Of a stretch of 9,890 nt of DNA, positions 1-6,615 are shown one piece after another. A program made the position numbers and the translations under genes. How positions within the stretch are numbered: position 1 is the first letter of the stretch; each line of letters begins with the position of its first letter. Below the pieces are notes generated by a model. The model worked only from the letters and a program-made list of their open reading frames with translations. It made no database searches and was not told the DNA's origin. Where the stretch lies: positions 1-9,890 of the forward strand of contig CABTZA010000059.1 in the NCBI GenBank assembly GCA_902489225.1, read 5' to 3'. Source of the DNA: an uncultured Collinsella sp. (GTDB lineage Bacteria; Actinomycetota; Coriobacteriia; Coriobacteriales; Coriobacteriaceae).

Positions 1-37
1 AAAACCACCACAAAGGTGCCTGTCCCCTTTGTGGTGG
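1..37 (-). terminator. Rho-independent terminator / REP-like hairpin after pckA
   Basis: A perfect 12-bp inverted repeat pairs 5-16 (ccaccacaaagg) with 26-37 (cctttgtggtgg) around a 9-nt loop. Read on the minus strand it begins about 20 nt after the pckA stop and is followed by TTTT at the window edge, which fits an intrinsic terminator; the full U-tract lies outside the window. Stem and loop together contain the motif GGGGACAGGCACC, whose GGGGAC core recurs in the repeat cluster upstream of pckA, so it may be a REP-like unit serving as terminator. Confidence 0.7.
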
Positions 38-56
38 ATATGGACTAACGGCGAAG

Positions 57-1727
57 CTAGTGGCGGAGTCCCAGCAGGCCGCGGCCGCGATGACGGGCCT
101 CGGCGGACACCTGGGCGTGCGGGCCGGCGGCTTTGACGGACTCGGGCAGGTGCGAGTACTTCTTCTCGAAGTTCTCCTCGAACATCACCGCCAGGTTGTG
201 CGCGGCCTCGTCGTAGCGCGCGGTGCTCTGCCAGTATTGGCGCGGCACCAGGATGCCATCGGGCACGCCGTGGCACGTCGTGGGAATGTCGACGTTAAAG
301 ATGTCGTCGTGCACGAACTCGCTATCCTCGATGGTGCCGTCGAGGGCGCGTGCGACCAGCGAGCGCGTGTAGGCCAGCTCGATGCGATGACCCACGCCGT
401 AGCCGCCGCCAATCCAGCCGGTGTTGACCAGGTACACGCGTGTGCGGCCGTCGGCAATGCGCTCGCCAAGCATCTTGGCGTAAACCATGGGGTCGAGCGG
501 CATAAACGGCTCGCCGAACAGCGAAGAGAACGTGGGCGTGGGCTCGGTGACGCCGACCTCGGTGCCGGGAATCTTAGCCGTAAAGCCCGTCACAAAGTGG
601 TACATGGCGGCATCGGCCGTCAGGCGTGAGATGGGCGGCAGCACGCCAAAAGCGTCGCAAGTCAGGAACAGCACGACACTCGGAGTGGTGCCCATGCCCT
701 TAGTCCACGCGTTAGGAATGTGCTCCACGGGATAGGCCACGCGCGTGTTGTGCGTGATCGAGATGTCGTCGTAGTTGGGCTTGCGGTTCTCGTCGAGCAC
801 CACGTTTTCGCAAATGGCGCCAAAACGGACGGCGTTGAAGATCTCGGGCTCGTGGAAGGCGTCCAGGCCCTCGCATTTTGCGTAGCAGCCACCCTCGATG
901 TTGAAGATGCCCATGTCGGACCAGCCGTGCTCGTCGTCGCCGATCAGCAGGCGCGTGGGGTTGGCAGAAAGCGTGGTCTTGCCCGTGCCGGACAGGCCAA
1001 AGAACACGGCAGTCTCGTGCGTGACGGGATCCATGCTGGCCGAGCAGTGCATGGGCAGCACGTCATCCTCGACGGGCAGCAGATAGTTCATGACGCTAAA
1101 GATCGACTTTTTAATCTCGCCGGAGTAGCCGGTGCCGGCGACCAGAATCACGCGTTCCTGGAAGTTGATGACCACGGCGGCGCTGGAGTTGAGGCCCTTG
1201 ATGGCAGGATCGCACTGGTAACCGGGCGCTGCGAGCACGCAGAAGTCGGGCTCGCCGGTGCGCGCGATTTCGCGGGCGAGCGGACGGGCGAGCATTTGCT
1301 TAATGAAGAGTGCCTGGCTGGCACGCTCGCAGGCAACAAGCAGGCGACGCGTGTGGTTGCGGTCAGCGCCCGCCATGCCGCGCGTGACGAACACGTCGCG
1401 CTCGTTGAGATAGTCGACGATGCCGGCCTTGATGGCCTCATAGCTCTCGACGGACAGTGGGCGGTTGACCGCACCCCAGGCGATCTTGTCGTGAACATCG
1501 GGGGTGTCAACGATAAAACGATCGTTGGGCGAACGACCAGTGCGCTCCCCCGTCTCGATCACGAGCGCGCCATTAGAAGCCATACGGCCCTCTTTGCGAC
1601 GAATAGCGTGCTCGACAAGCTCTGCCGCCGGCAGGTCCACCAGCAGACGGGGTTGATTCTCGGCGGGATCTTCAACGAGCGTAATACCAAAGTTGGACAG
1701 AACTTCTGCAGGGGTAACACCAGGCAT
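57..1727 (-). CDS. pckA: Phosphoenolpyruvate carboxykinase (ATP)
   Basis: ATP-dependent PEP carboxykinase, a cytosolic enzyme interconverting oxaloacetate + ATP and PEP + CO2 + ADP. From the chosen start it has 556 residues, slightly longer than the usual 520-540. Visible motifs: GRSPNDRF with substrate-binding Arg65; YSGEIKKSIFS with the metal-ligand Lys at 206/207; MHCSAS with metal-ligand His227; P-loop GLSGTGKTT with Lys250; GDDEHGW (263-269) with the metal-binding Asp pair; NTRVAYP with Arg329; and FLTCDAFGVLPPISRLT. These match the ATP type, not the GTP enzyme common in other actinobacteria. The ATG at 1727 is preferred over an in-frame start 38 codons upstream because AAGGAGG lies 4 nt before it and the family similarity begins there. 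The last 18 or so residues after VKAAGP are a basic tail lacking in the E. coli protein. In a fermentative anaerobe the enzyme may run toward oxaloacetate (inference). Confidence 0.96.
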   Translation of the reverse strand: MPGVTPAEVLSNFGITLVEDPAENQPRLLVDLPAAELVEHAIRRKEGRMASNGALVIETGERTGRSPNDRFIVDTPDVHDKIAWGAVNRPLSVESYEAIKAGIVDYLNERDVFVTRGMAGADRNHTRRLLVACERASQALFIKQMLARPLAREIARTGEPDFCVLAAPGYQCDPAIKGLNSSAAVVINFQERVILVAGTGYSGEIKKSIFSVMNYLLPVEDDVLPMHCSASMDPVTHETAVFFGLSGTGKTTLSANPTRLLIGDDEHGWSDMGIFNIEGGCYAKCEGLDAFHEPEIFNAVRFGAICENVVLDENRKPNYDDISITHNTRVAYPVEHIPNAWTKGMGTTPSVVLFLTCDAFGVLPPISRLTADAAMYHFVTGFTAKIPGTEVGVTEPTPTFSSLFGEPFMPLDPMVYAKMLGERIADGRTRVYLVNTGWIGGGYGVGHRIELAYTRSLVARALDGTIEDSEFVHDDIFNVDIPTTCHGVPDGILVPRQYWQSTARYDEAAHNLAVMFEENFEKKYSHLPESVKAAGPHAQVSAEARHRGRGLLGLRH

Positions 1728-1768
1728 GGGGCCTCCTTTAAAAACGCGACACGTTGACGCGACGCGCA

Positions 1769-1784
1769 CTTTACTCACGTAAAG
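1769..1784. promoter_or_regulatory. Inverted repeat in the pckA leader
   Basis: ctttac (1769-1774) and gtaaag (1779-1784) form a perfect 6-4-6 dyad about 42 bp upstream of the pckA start codon. The size and position fit a repressor operator or a small RNA hairpin in the leader. No regulator gene is nearby to name it. Confidence 0.35.
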
Positions 1785-1801
1785 CCCGTTGTACCCGATA
1801 T

Positions 1802-1817
1802 GCAAAAACGTTTTTGC
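1802..1817. promoter_or_regulatory. Perfect 16-bp palindrome upstream of pckA
   Basis: GCAAAAACGTTTTTGC is perfectly self-complementary with a central CG, about 75 bp upstream of the pckA start. A/T-rich arms around CG are typical of LacI-family operators, including catabolite-control (cre) sites, although the outer bases differ from the cre consensus. On the minus strand it sits next to weak promoter-like hexamers: TTGCCG, then a 16-nt spacer largely made of the palindrome, then TATCGG. Catabolite-type control of pckA is inference. Confidence 0.45.
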
Positions 1818-1866
1818 GGCAAGGGCGGCAAGCCCGCCCAACGGTCAAAAATCGCAGGCAAGCGGC

Positions 1867-2006
1867 CTAGTCATTGGGGACGCTTTTAAACGACTAGTCA
1901 TTGGGGACACTCTTGAACAGACAACATTCAAGGAGTGTCCCCAGATGCCGGCACTTAGGGACGTTCCCAAAGTGCCGGCACATAAGGAACGTCCCTAAGT
2001 GCCGAC
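1867..2006. repeat. REP-like repeat cluster, 27-bp period, between lctP and pckA
   Basis: Two consecutive pairs of 27-bp repeats lie here. In the first pair (1867-1893, 1894-1920) each unit starts with ctagtcattggggac. In the second pair (1946-1972, 1973-1999) each starts with tgccggcac, and a partial third copy follows at 2000-2006. The region folds strongly. GGGGACACTC (1903-1912) pairs with GAGTGTCCCC (1933-1942). A perfect 19-bp stem pairs 1949-1967 with 1986-2004; its loop contains the palindrome gtgccggcac (1972-1981). The big stem starts within two bases of the lctP stop codon, so it may protect or terminate that transcript. No U-tract follows it directly. Confidence 0.75.
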
Positions 2007-3577
2007 TACAGCGGCAGGCCTTGGCCGAGCATGGCTATGGCGCTCATCAGGACCAGCATGCCGGCGGCGTAGGGCAGGACGGCGCCCAGGAGTTCGGCAT
2101 CCTTACCGCGCACGAGCACGGCGGCAAGACCAATGGCGAGCGTCTGTGGCGAGATCATCTTACCGGCAGCAACGCCCAGTGCGTTCAGCGCGACCATCCA
2201 GTAGTCGCTCACGCCCAGCGCCGTTGCGGCCTGGCTCTGGATGGGGCCAAACAGCATGCCCGAAGACGTGCCCGAACCGGTAACGAACGCACCGACGGCA
2301 CCGATCCACGGAGCCAGAATCGGGTACAGCCCACCGGCGACGGCGATGCAAAACGCACTGATAGACGAAATCATGCCCGCATAGCCCATCACCTTGGCGC
2401 AACCCAGCACCGAAAGCATGGTGATCACCGTCGGCATCATCTGCTTGACGGTCGCGGCCAGCACCTCGCCCATCAGGCGCGGCGAAGCACCCTGAATCGC
2501 GCCGCCGACAAACGCCGCCAGGAAAATCCAAACACCCGGCGTGTTGATCCACGAAAACGTAAGCGTACCGGGGTTCTCGCCGCAATACACCTGCACGTGG
2601 CTCGCAAACGAAGCGAGCGCGGCATGCACGGCGGGCACCAGGTTGGAGGTACCCAGCAGTAGCACAAAGATCAGGATGAAGCACGACCAGGCAGAAAGCG
2701 CCGACTTAACGGTAAGCTGCTCGCCGGCCTCGATATTCATATGGAAGCGCGCATCCAGGTGGCCGGACTTCTCGGCGCGCATGGCAAGCGCAGCGGTCAG
2801 CGCGAGCGACACAATGGAGCCCACGACCACGGCAAGCTCGGGGCCCACAAACATGGCGACAACCAGGGCCGCGGCAGCAAAGGACGCGCCGGAGAGCAGC
2901 GCGATACCGGCCACGCCGCGCAGGCGCTCGCCCACACTCGCAACATTGCCCTGATCATCGGCAACGCGGCCCGCGACCAGCACGATAAACAGCGGCATCA
3001 CCACAAAGAACGGCGCGAGCTGCACCAGCTGAACGGTCGCCAGGTGCAGGGAATCCAGACCAACCAGGTCGGCAACGGAAACCGTCGGGATGCCGATGGA
3101 GCCGTAGGGCGTGGGCACGCCGTTGGCAAGCAGGCAGATGAGCACGGCGGGCACGGCCTCAAAACCCAGGCCCGCAAGCATGCCGGCGGGAATGGCGACG
3201 GCGGTACCAAAGCCGGCCATGCCCTCCATAAAGCCGCCGAAGCACCAGGCCACGAGCAGCGCCAGCAGACGGCGGTCGCTGCTGATGGAGGTGATCATGC
3301 TGCCGATCACGTCCATGGCGCCCGTGCGCACGCACAGGTTATACGTAAAGACCGCGGCGATAATCACCAGCACGATCGGCCACAGGGCCATCAAAAAGCC
3401 CTCGAGCGAGGCCGTGGCGATCTGCGCCACCGACAGGTGCCACCACGCAAAGGCAAGCACGCACGAAAGAACAAACGAGCCGATGGCAGCTTTCCAGGCC
3501 GGCCATTTAAAGCACAGCAGCATCACGACAAGCCAAATGATCGGCACAAGAGCCAGCAAAAATGCGGCGACGTCCAT
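2006..3577 (-). CDS. lctP: L-lactate permease (LctP family)
   Basis: Membrane transporter of the lactate permease family (TC 2.A.14), which carries lactate and sometimes glycolate with protons. The protein has 523 residues against about 551 for E. coli LldP and is almost entirely hydrophobic, with roughly 12-13 membrane segments. Family-typical stretches are GGFMEGMAGFGTAVAIPAG (114-132), ANGVPTPYGSIGIP (151-164), GSGTSSGMLFGPIQ (434-447) and AAGKMISPQTLAIG (470-483). The ATG at 3577 is chosen over an in-frame ATG 15 codons upstream because AAGGAG (3587-3592) sits 9 nt before it and the upstream codons encode a polar, arginine-rich piece unlike the family N-terminus. The gene diverges from the flippase gene and runs toward pckA, separated from it by repeats. 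Whether it imports or exports lactate cannot be read from sequence. No lactate dehydrogenase gene adjoins it. Confidence 0.9.
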   Translation of the reverse strand: MDVAAFLLALVPIIWLVVMLLCFKWPAWKAAIGSFVLSCVLAFAWWHLSVAQIATASLEGFLMALWPIVLVIIAAVFTYNLCVRTGAMDVIGSMITSISSDRRLLALLVAWCFGGFMEGMAGFGTAVAIPAGMLAGLGFEAVPAVLICLLANGVPTPYGSIGIPTVSVADLVGLDSLHLATVQLVQLAPFFVVMPLFIVLVAGRVADDQGNVASVGERLRGVAGIALLSGASFAAAALVVAMFVGPELAVVVGSIVSLALTAALAMRAEKSGHLDARFHMNIEAGEQLTVKSALSAWSCFILIFVLLLGTSNLVPAVHAALASFASHVQVYCGENPGTLTFSWINTPGVWIFLAAFVGGAIQGASPRLMGEVLAATVKQMMPTVITMLSVLGCAKVMGYAGMISSISAFCIAVAGGLYPILAPWIGAVGAFVTGSGTSSGMLFGPIQSQAATALGVSDYWMVALNALGVAAGKMISPQTLAIGLAAVLVRGKDAELLGAVLPYAAGMLVLMSAIAMLGQGLPL

Positions 3578-3674
3578 GGGTAAAAGCTCCTTGGTACCGC
3601 GAAGGCGGCATCGGGGTGTCACAAAACCTCAACAGAATACCGCACGCTTACCGACAAATTGCTGCCGCCTGCCG

Positions 3675-3697
3675 AATATATTGAACAATCTGTTCAA
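3675..3697 (-). promoter_or_regulatory. lctP promoter -10 with overlapping operator
   Basis: TTGAACAATCTGTTCAA (3681-3697) is a perfect inverted repeat with 7-bp arms and a 3-nt centre. On the minus strand it directly abuts a -10-like TATATT (3675-3680), so a bound regulator would cover the 17-bp spacer of an lctP promoter. The -35 (GTGTTT) is weak. The predicted leader is about 90 nt. The dyad also lies upstream of the divergent flippase gene. Such dyads are typical of TetR- or GntR-type regulators; the actual regulator is unknown. Confidence 0.45.
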
Positions 3698-3722
3698 AAA
3701 CACGAACCGACACTGTCGCGAC

Positions 3723-3728
3723 TATACT
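3723..3728 (+). promoter_or_regulatory. Candidate -10 element of the flippase gene
   Basis: TATACT (5 of 6 to the TATAAT consensus) lies 27 bp upstream of the TTG start and is immediately preceded by the palindrome gtcgcgac (3715-3722). There is no good -35 at normal spacing, so the promoter would be weak or activator-dependent. Confidence 0.35.
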
Positions 3729-3755
3729 AAGGCGCAGCAATAGAAAGGAACCGCC

Positions 3756-5333
3756 TTGAGCATCACGCCCCTCGATAGCATCCGTCGCGCCATAGCCCGC
3801 CGCAACGGCGTCGCCGACCCCACCGTATCGGGCAGCGGGGCGCACGGGCAGGGCGGACGCATCGAGAACGGCCTGTTTCCCTCCTCGCACACCGCCGAGG
3901 AGCTTGCACGCATCCAGGAGCTGAGCCAGCGCAACGCCGGCGGCCCCGACAGCAGCCAGGCCACGCGCCGTCGCCGCGAGCACGACCGCGAGTCGGGCCC
4001 CATCCGTCGCATGGTCAACGCCTGGTGGAACCGTCTGCTCGCAGCCGTCTACGGCGATGGCTTCTCCACGCAAGAGGCCGAGTACGAAGAGCACGCGACC
4101 CGCCGCGACTACCTGTGGAACACCCTGGGCACTGCTGTGTGGGGCATGGCGTTTCCGTTGCTCACCATCGTGTCCACTCAACTCGTGGGCGCCGAGGAAG
4201 CCGGCAAGTTCTCCATCGCGTTCGTTACCGGCACGCTCATTATGATCGCGTGCAACTACGGCGTGCGCAATTTCCAGGTCTCGGACATCGACGAGACCAC
4301 CAGCTTTGCCTCCTACCAGCTCAACCGCTGGCTTTGCGGAGTGCTCGCGCTGGCGTGCGGCCTGGTGTACAGCAGCGCTCGCGGCTACGACGCACAGATG
4401 GCCACGATAGGCCTGGGCGTCTATCTCTATAAAGTAATCGACGGCATCGCCGACGTATACGAAGGCCGCCTGCAGCAGGCCGACAAGCTCTACCTGGCCG
4501 GCATGAGCCAAACGCTGCGCTCCGTCGGCGTCCTCGCAGTCTTTAGCGTGGCGCTGTTCCTCACGCGCAGCATGCCCATCGCCGCCATGACCATGGGAAT
4601 CGCCGCGATCGCCTCACTCGTGCTGGTCACCGCGCCGCTCGCCCTGCTCGAGACCGAAAAATCACGCCGCGTGAGCCTGCGCGAGGTCGCCCGCCTGTTT
4701 GCCCAGTGCGCCCCGCTCTTTGGCGCGCTGTTCCTGTTCAACCTTATCGAGAGCATGCCCAAGTTTGTGATGGAAGGCGCGCTGGCCTACAAATATCAGC
4801 TGTACTTTAATGCACTGTTCTTTCCCGCGCAGGCCATTTTGCTGAGTATTGGATTTATCTATAAACCGCAGCTTCTGCGCCTGTCGAGCATTTGGGCGAA
4901 TCCGCGCAAGCGTCGCCGCTTTGACTTGATTATTGTTGCTGTTATGGCACTGATCGTGGTTATTACCGGCGCGTGCGCCGCATTTATGGCGGGGCCCGGC
5001 ATCCCCATCATGAACTTTATGTACGGCCTTAACTTTGAGCGTTACCGCACGCTGGCACTGCTGATGGTTGTCGCCGGCGGCGTCACCGCGGCCATCGACT
5101 TTATCTACGCCATCATCACGGTGCTACGCCACGCTAGAGACGTCACCAAGATCTACCTGATCTGCTTCGCCGTAAGCGTGGTGCTGCCGGTGATCCCGAT
5201 TAAGCTGCTGGGTCTGATGGGCGCTGTAGTGAGCTACCTAGCCATCATGGCCCTACTCCTGGTGCTGCTGATAATCGAGTACCGCCGCATCCGCCAACGC
5301 ATCGAACGCGACCGCAACCCATACGGCGCCTAA
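3756..5333 (+). CDS. Wzx/MOP-superfamily polysaccharide flippase-like membrane protein
   Basis: A 525-residue membrane protein resembling the polysaccharide biosynthesis/O-antigen flippase branch of the MOP superfamily, which moves lipid-linked glycans across the cytoplasmic membrane. Residues 1 to about 118 are hydrophilic, low in complexity and rich in Arg, Ser and Gly, including RRRREHDR (71-78). About 12 hydrophobic segments follow, roughly at 120-143, 150-168, 191-206, 252-271, 277-297, 318-333, 345-368, 390-411, 433-456 and 464-507, and a basic tail ends it. Most Wzx proteins begin almost directly with the first helix, so the long cytoplasmic N-terminus is unusual. The start is TTG, supported by AGAAAGGAA (3742-3750) 6 nt upstream and by the lack of a nearby in-frame ATG. 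No glycosyltransferase or polymerase gene adjoins it, so its substrate is unknown. Another MOP transporter type remains possible. Confidence 0.7.
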   Translation: MSITPLDSIRRAIARRNGVADPTVSGSGAHGQGGRIENGLFPSSHTAEELARIQELSQRNAGGPDSSQATRRRREHDRESGPIRRMVNAWWNRLLAAVYGDGFSTQEAEYEEHATRRDYLWNTLGTAVWGMAFPLLTIVSTQLVGAEEAGKFSIAFVTGTLIMIACNYGVRNFQVSDIDETTSFASYQLNRWLCGVLALACGLVYSSARGYDAQMATIGLGVYLYKVIDGIADVYEGRLQQADKLYLAGMSQTLRSVGVLAVFSVALFLTRSMPIAAMTMGIAAIASLVLVTAPLALLETEKSRRVSLREVARLFAQCAPLFGALFLFNLIESMPKFVMEGALAYKYQLYFNALFFPAQAILLSIGFIYKPQLLRLSSIWANPRKRRRFDLIIVAVMALIVVITGACAAFMAGPGIPIMNFMYGLNFERYRTLALLMVVAGGVTAAIDFIYAIITVLRHARDVTKIYLICFAVSVVLPVIPIKLLGLMGAVVSYLAIMALLLVLLIIEYRRIRQRIERDRNPYGA

Positions 5334-5412
5334 TTAGCTGCCCGGTCACCGGAATTTGCGATGGAATCACCCCGTCTGGGGTCTCGTTGCGGACAATATT
5401 CATCACGCAAAA
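5334..5412. other. Non-coding stretch after the flippase gene
   Basis: The 395 bp between 5333 and 5729 contain no credible gene. This first part has two small dyads: ccggtcaccgg (5342-5352) and the stem ACCCC/GGGGT (5369-5373 with 5378-5382, 4-nt loop). Neither is followed by a U-tract, so neither is a convincing terminator. The rest of the gap is covered by the inverted-repeat element and the bidirectional terminator. Confidence 0.5.
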
Positions 5413-5535
5413 CTAAGTGAGTAGACTTTTACCGAATCCCCGACCACACCAACAGAGCACAAGTCTGTGACCTGCGATTTTATTGAGGCAAATATGTTGG
5501 GTGCTCGGCATTTCCAAAAAAGTCTACTCACTTAG
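5413..5535. mobile_element. MITE-like element with 18-bp terminal inverted repeats (or structured RNA)
   Basis: A 123-bp stretch is bounded by perfect 18-bp inverted repeats: ctaagtgagtagactttt (5413-5430) and aaaagtctactcacttag (5518-5535). The 87-bp interior is more A/T-rich than the neighbouring genes, has no ORF, and holds smaller dyads: gagcac (5455-5460) with gtgctc (5501-5506), and acaga (5452-5456) with tctgt (5464-5468). The size, terminal repeats and non-coding interior fit a miniature inverted-repeat transposable element. No clear target-site duplication is visible (left flank gcaaaa, right flank caagc). A transcribed long-stem RNA is the alternative reading. Confidence 0.5.
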
Positions 5536-5548
5536 CAAGCGGGCAGCC

Positions 5549-5596
5549 AAAAAAGAACCGCCGCGACGTCGTTTGACTCCGTTGCGACGGTTTTTC
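5549..5596. terminator. Bidirectional terminator between converging flippase and phosphatase genes
   Basis: aaccgccgcgac (5556-5567) pairs with gttgcgacggtt (5581-5592) with one mismatch and one G-U pair. The plus strand continues into a T-run (5591-5595). The minus strand reads stem, then C, then TTTTTT (complement of 5549-5554). This is the pattern of an intrinsic terminator working both ways, suited to the convergent genes on either side. Confidence 0.7.
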
Positions 5597-5728
5597 GAGC
5601 ATTTTCGCGCTGTCGAGGACGCAGACGCTCCTCATTTCTAGCGCTTACCGAGCAAGAAGGCGCTACTCTCCGAAAGTAGTCAAAAAAGCCCCGTCCCAAA
5701 TTAGCTACGGTAGATCGGCGGAACAAGG

Positions 5729-6568
5729 TTATTCGCCCGGGTTGATGTTCGCGTAGAACTCGGCCCCGTCGTCCAGGCGCAGGATGCCCACGCGGCCGAA
5801 CTCGGAGCCGGTGGCGGCAGCGCAGTCGATGTCGATGCGATCGGGCACACCGGCGGCATCCTCGCCGCCCAGGCGCACGATCTGCCCGCGGCCCGACTCC
5901 TCGTCGAGCCCCGCAAGACCACCGACCTCGCAATAACGCCCGAGCGACACCGTTGGCGTGTGACCGCTCACCACGACCGGGCCCTTGCCCTCGGCAGAAA
6001 GCAGCCCGGTCGACGCATCCCAATAGCCATGACGAATCCACAGCAGGTCATCGGACGACTGCACCGCAAGCATCTGCTGCAGCAGCTCGCGATCGGCACC
6101 CACCGCTCCAACGCCATCGGCACAATCGACGCCATGCTCAAGCAAAAACGCGCGCGCCGCCTTCATCTCGATTCCAGCATGTACCAGCAGATACGGGCGC
6201 TCCTCGGTCTCGACCACCGCGTAGAGCGGCAGCGCGGCCATCCATCGCACGAGCTCCTCGTATGCCTCAAATTCCATGTCGTTGAGCTGCTCGCGCGTCG
6301 TCCAGCCACCGTTGATATCCCAGGTCTCGGCATCGAGCGGATCCTGACCAATGATGGCATCGAGCATGATCTGCTCGTGATTACCCTTGAGCACGTGGGC
6401 GTTGGGCAGCGAGCGCACGAGCTTAATAACGCCGACCGGATCGGGCCCGCGATCGATCATGTCGCCCAGCACGTACAGCGTGTCGTCGGACGTCAACGAG
6501 ATCTTAGACAGGGCCTCGTCAAGCGCACGCACGTGCCCGTGAGCATCAGATGTCACATAGATCGCCAT
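5729..6568 (-). CDS. PPP-family metallophosphoesterase (serine/threonine phosphatase-like)
   Basis: A 279-residue soluble protein of the calcineurin-like PPP phosphoesterase fold, related to bacterial PrpA/PrpE-type protein phosphatases and ApaH-type hydrolases. The metal-site motifs are in order: SDAHGH (Asp8, His10; the usual motif is GDxHG), GDMIDRG (35-41), GNHE (62-65), HAG (130-132) and SGHTPT with His203. All expected metal ligands are present, so it should be active with a two-metal centre. ATG at 6568 is supported by AAGGAGAGG (6575-6583). The substrate cannot be chosen from sequence: phosphoprotein, diadenosine polyphosphate or another phosphoester are all possible. It is a single gene, divergent from the antiporter gene and convergent with the flippase gene. 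Confidence 0.85.
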   Translation of the reverse strand: MAIYVTSDAHGHVRALDEALSKISLTSDDTLYVLGDMIDRGPDPVGVIKLVRSLPNAHVLKGNHEQIMLDAIIGQDPLDAETWDINGGWTTREQLNDMEFEAYEELVRWMAALPLYAVVETEERPYLLVHAGIEMKAARAFLLEHGVDCADGVGAVGADRELLQQMLAVQSSDDLLWIRHGYWDASTGLLSAEGKGPVVVSGHTPTVSLGRYCEVGGLAGLDEESGRGQIVRLGGEDAAGVPDRIDIDCAAATGSEFGRVGILRLDDGAEFYANINPGE

Positions 6569-6615
6569 GGTACGCCTCTCCTTGCATTGCGGCCGAAGCC
6601 CGGTGCCGCAACTAA

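Noticed and set aside
720..1757. 345-codon open frame on the plus strand opposite pckA
   Set aside because: It is the antisense shadow of a certain gene in G/C-rich DNA; the product is low-complexity and resembles nothing.
1728..1841. Upstream extension of pckA by 38 codons to an in-frame ATG
   Set aside because: The strong AAGGAGG site directly precedes the ATG at 1727, the extension has no family similarity, and it would translate through both dyads of the control region.
1867..2006. CRISPR array
   Set aside because: Only two copies of each unit occur, directly adjacent with no unique spacers, and no cas genes are present.
2741..3583. 280-codon plus-strand frame rich in His, Gly and Arg opposite lctP
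   Set aside because: The composition is the reverse complement of hydrophobic membrane codons, a typical shadow.
3578..3622. Upstream ATG for lctP
   Set aside because: The extra 15 residues are polar and Arg-rich, and the AAGGAG site is correctly spaced for the start at 3577.
3648..4511. 287-codon minus-strand frame opposite the flippase N-terminus
   Set aside because: It is a shadow of the flippase gene and would also cover the promoter region; no ribosome site or recognisable domain.
5369..5382. Terminator right after the flippase gene
   Set aside because: The 5-bp stem has no U-tract; the better terminator is at 5549-5596.
5532..6041. 169-codon minus-strand frame overlapping the phosphatase gene and the intergenic gap
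   Set aside because: Out of frame with the phosphatase, Arg/Gly-rich, and it runs through the terminator hairpin.
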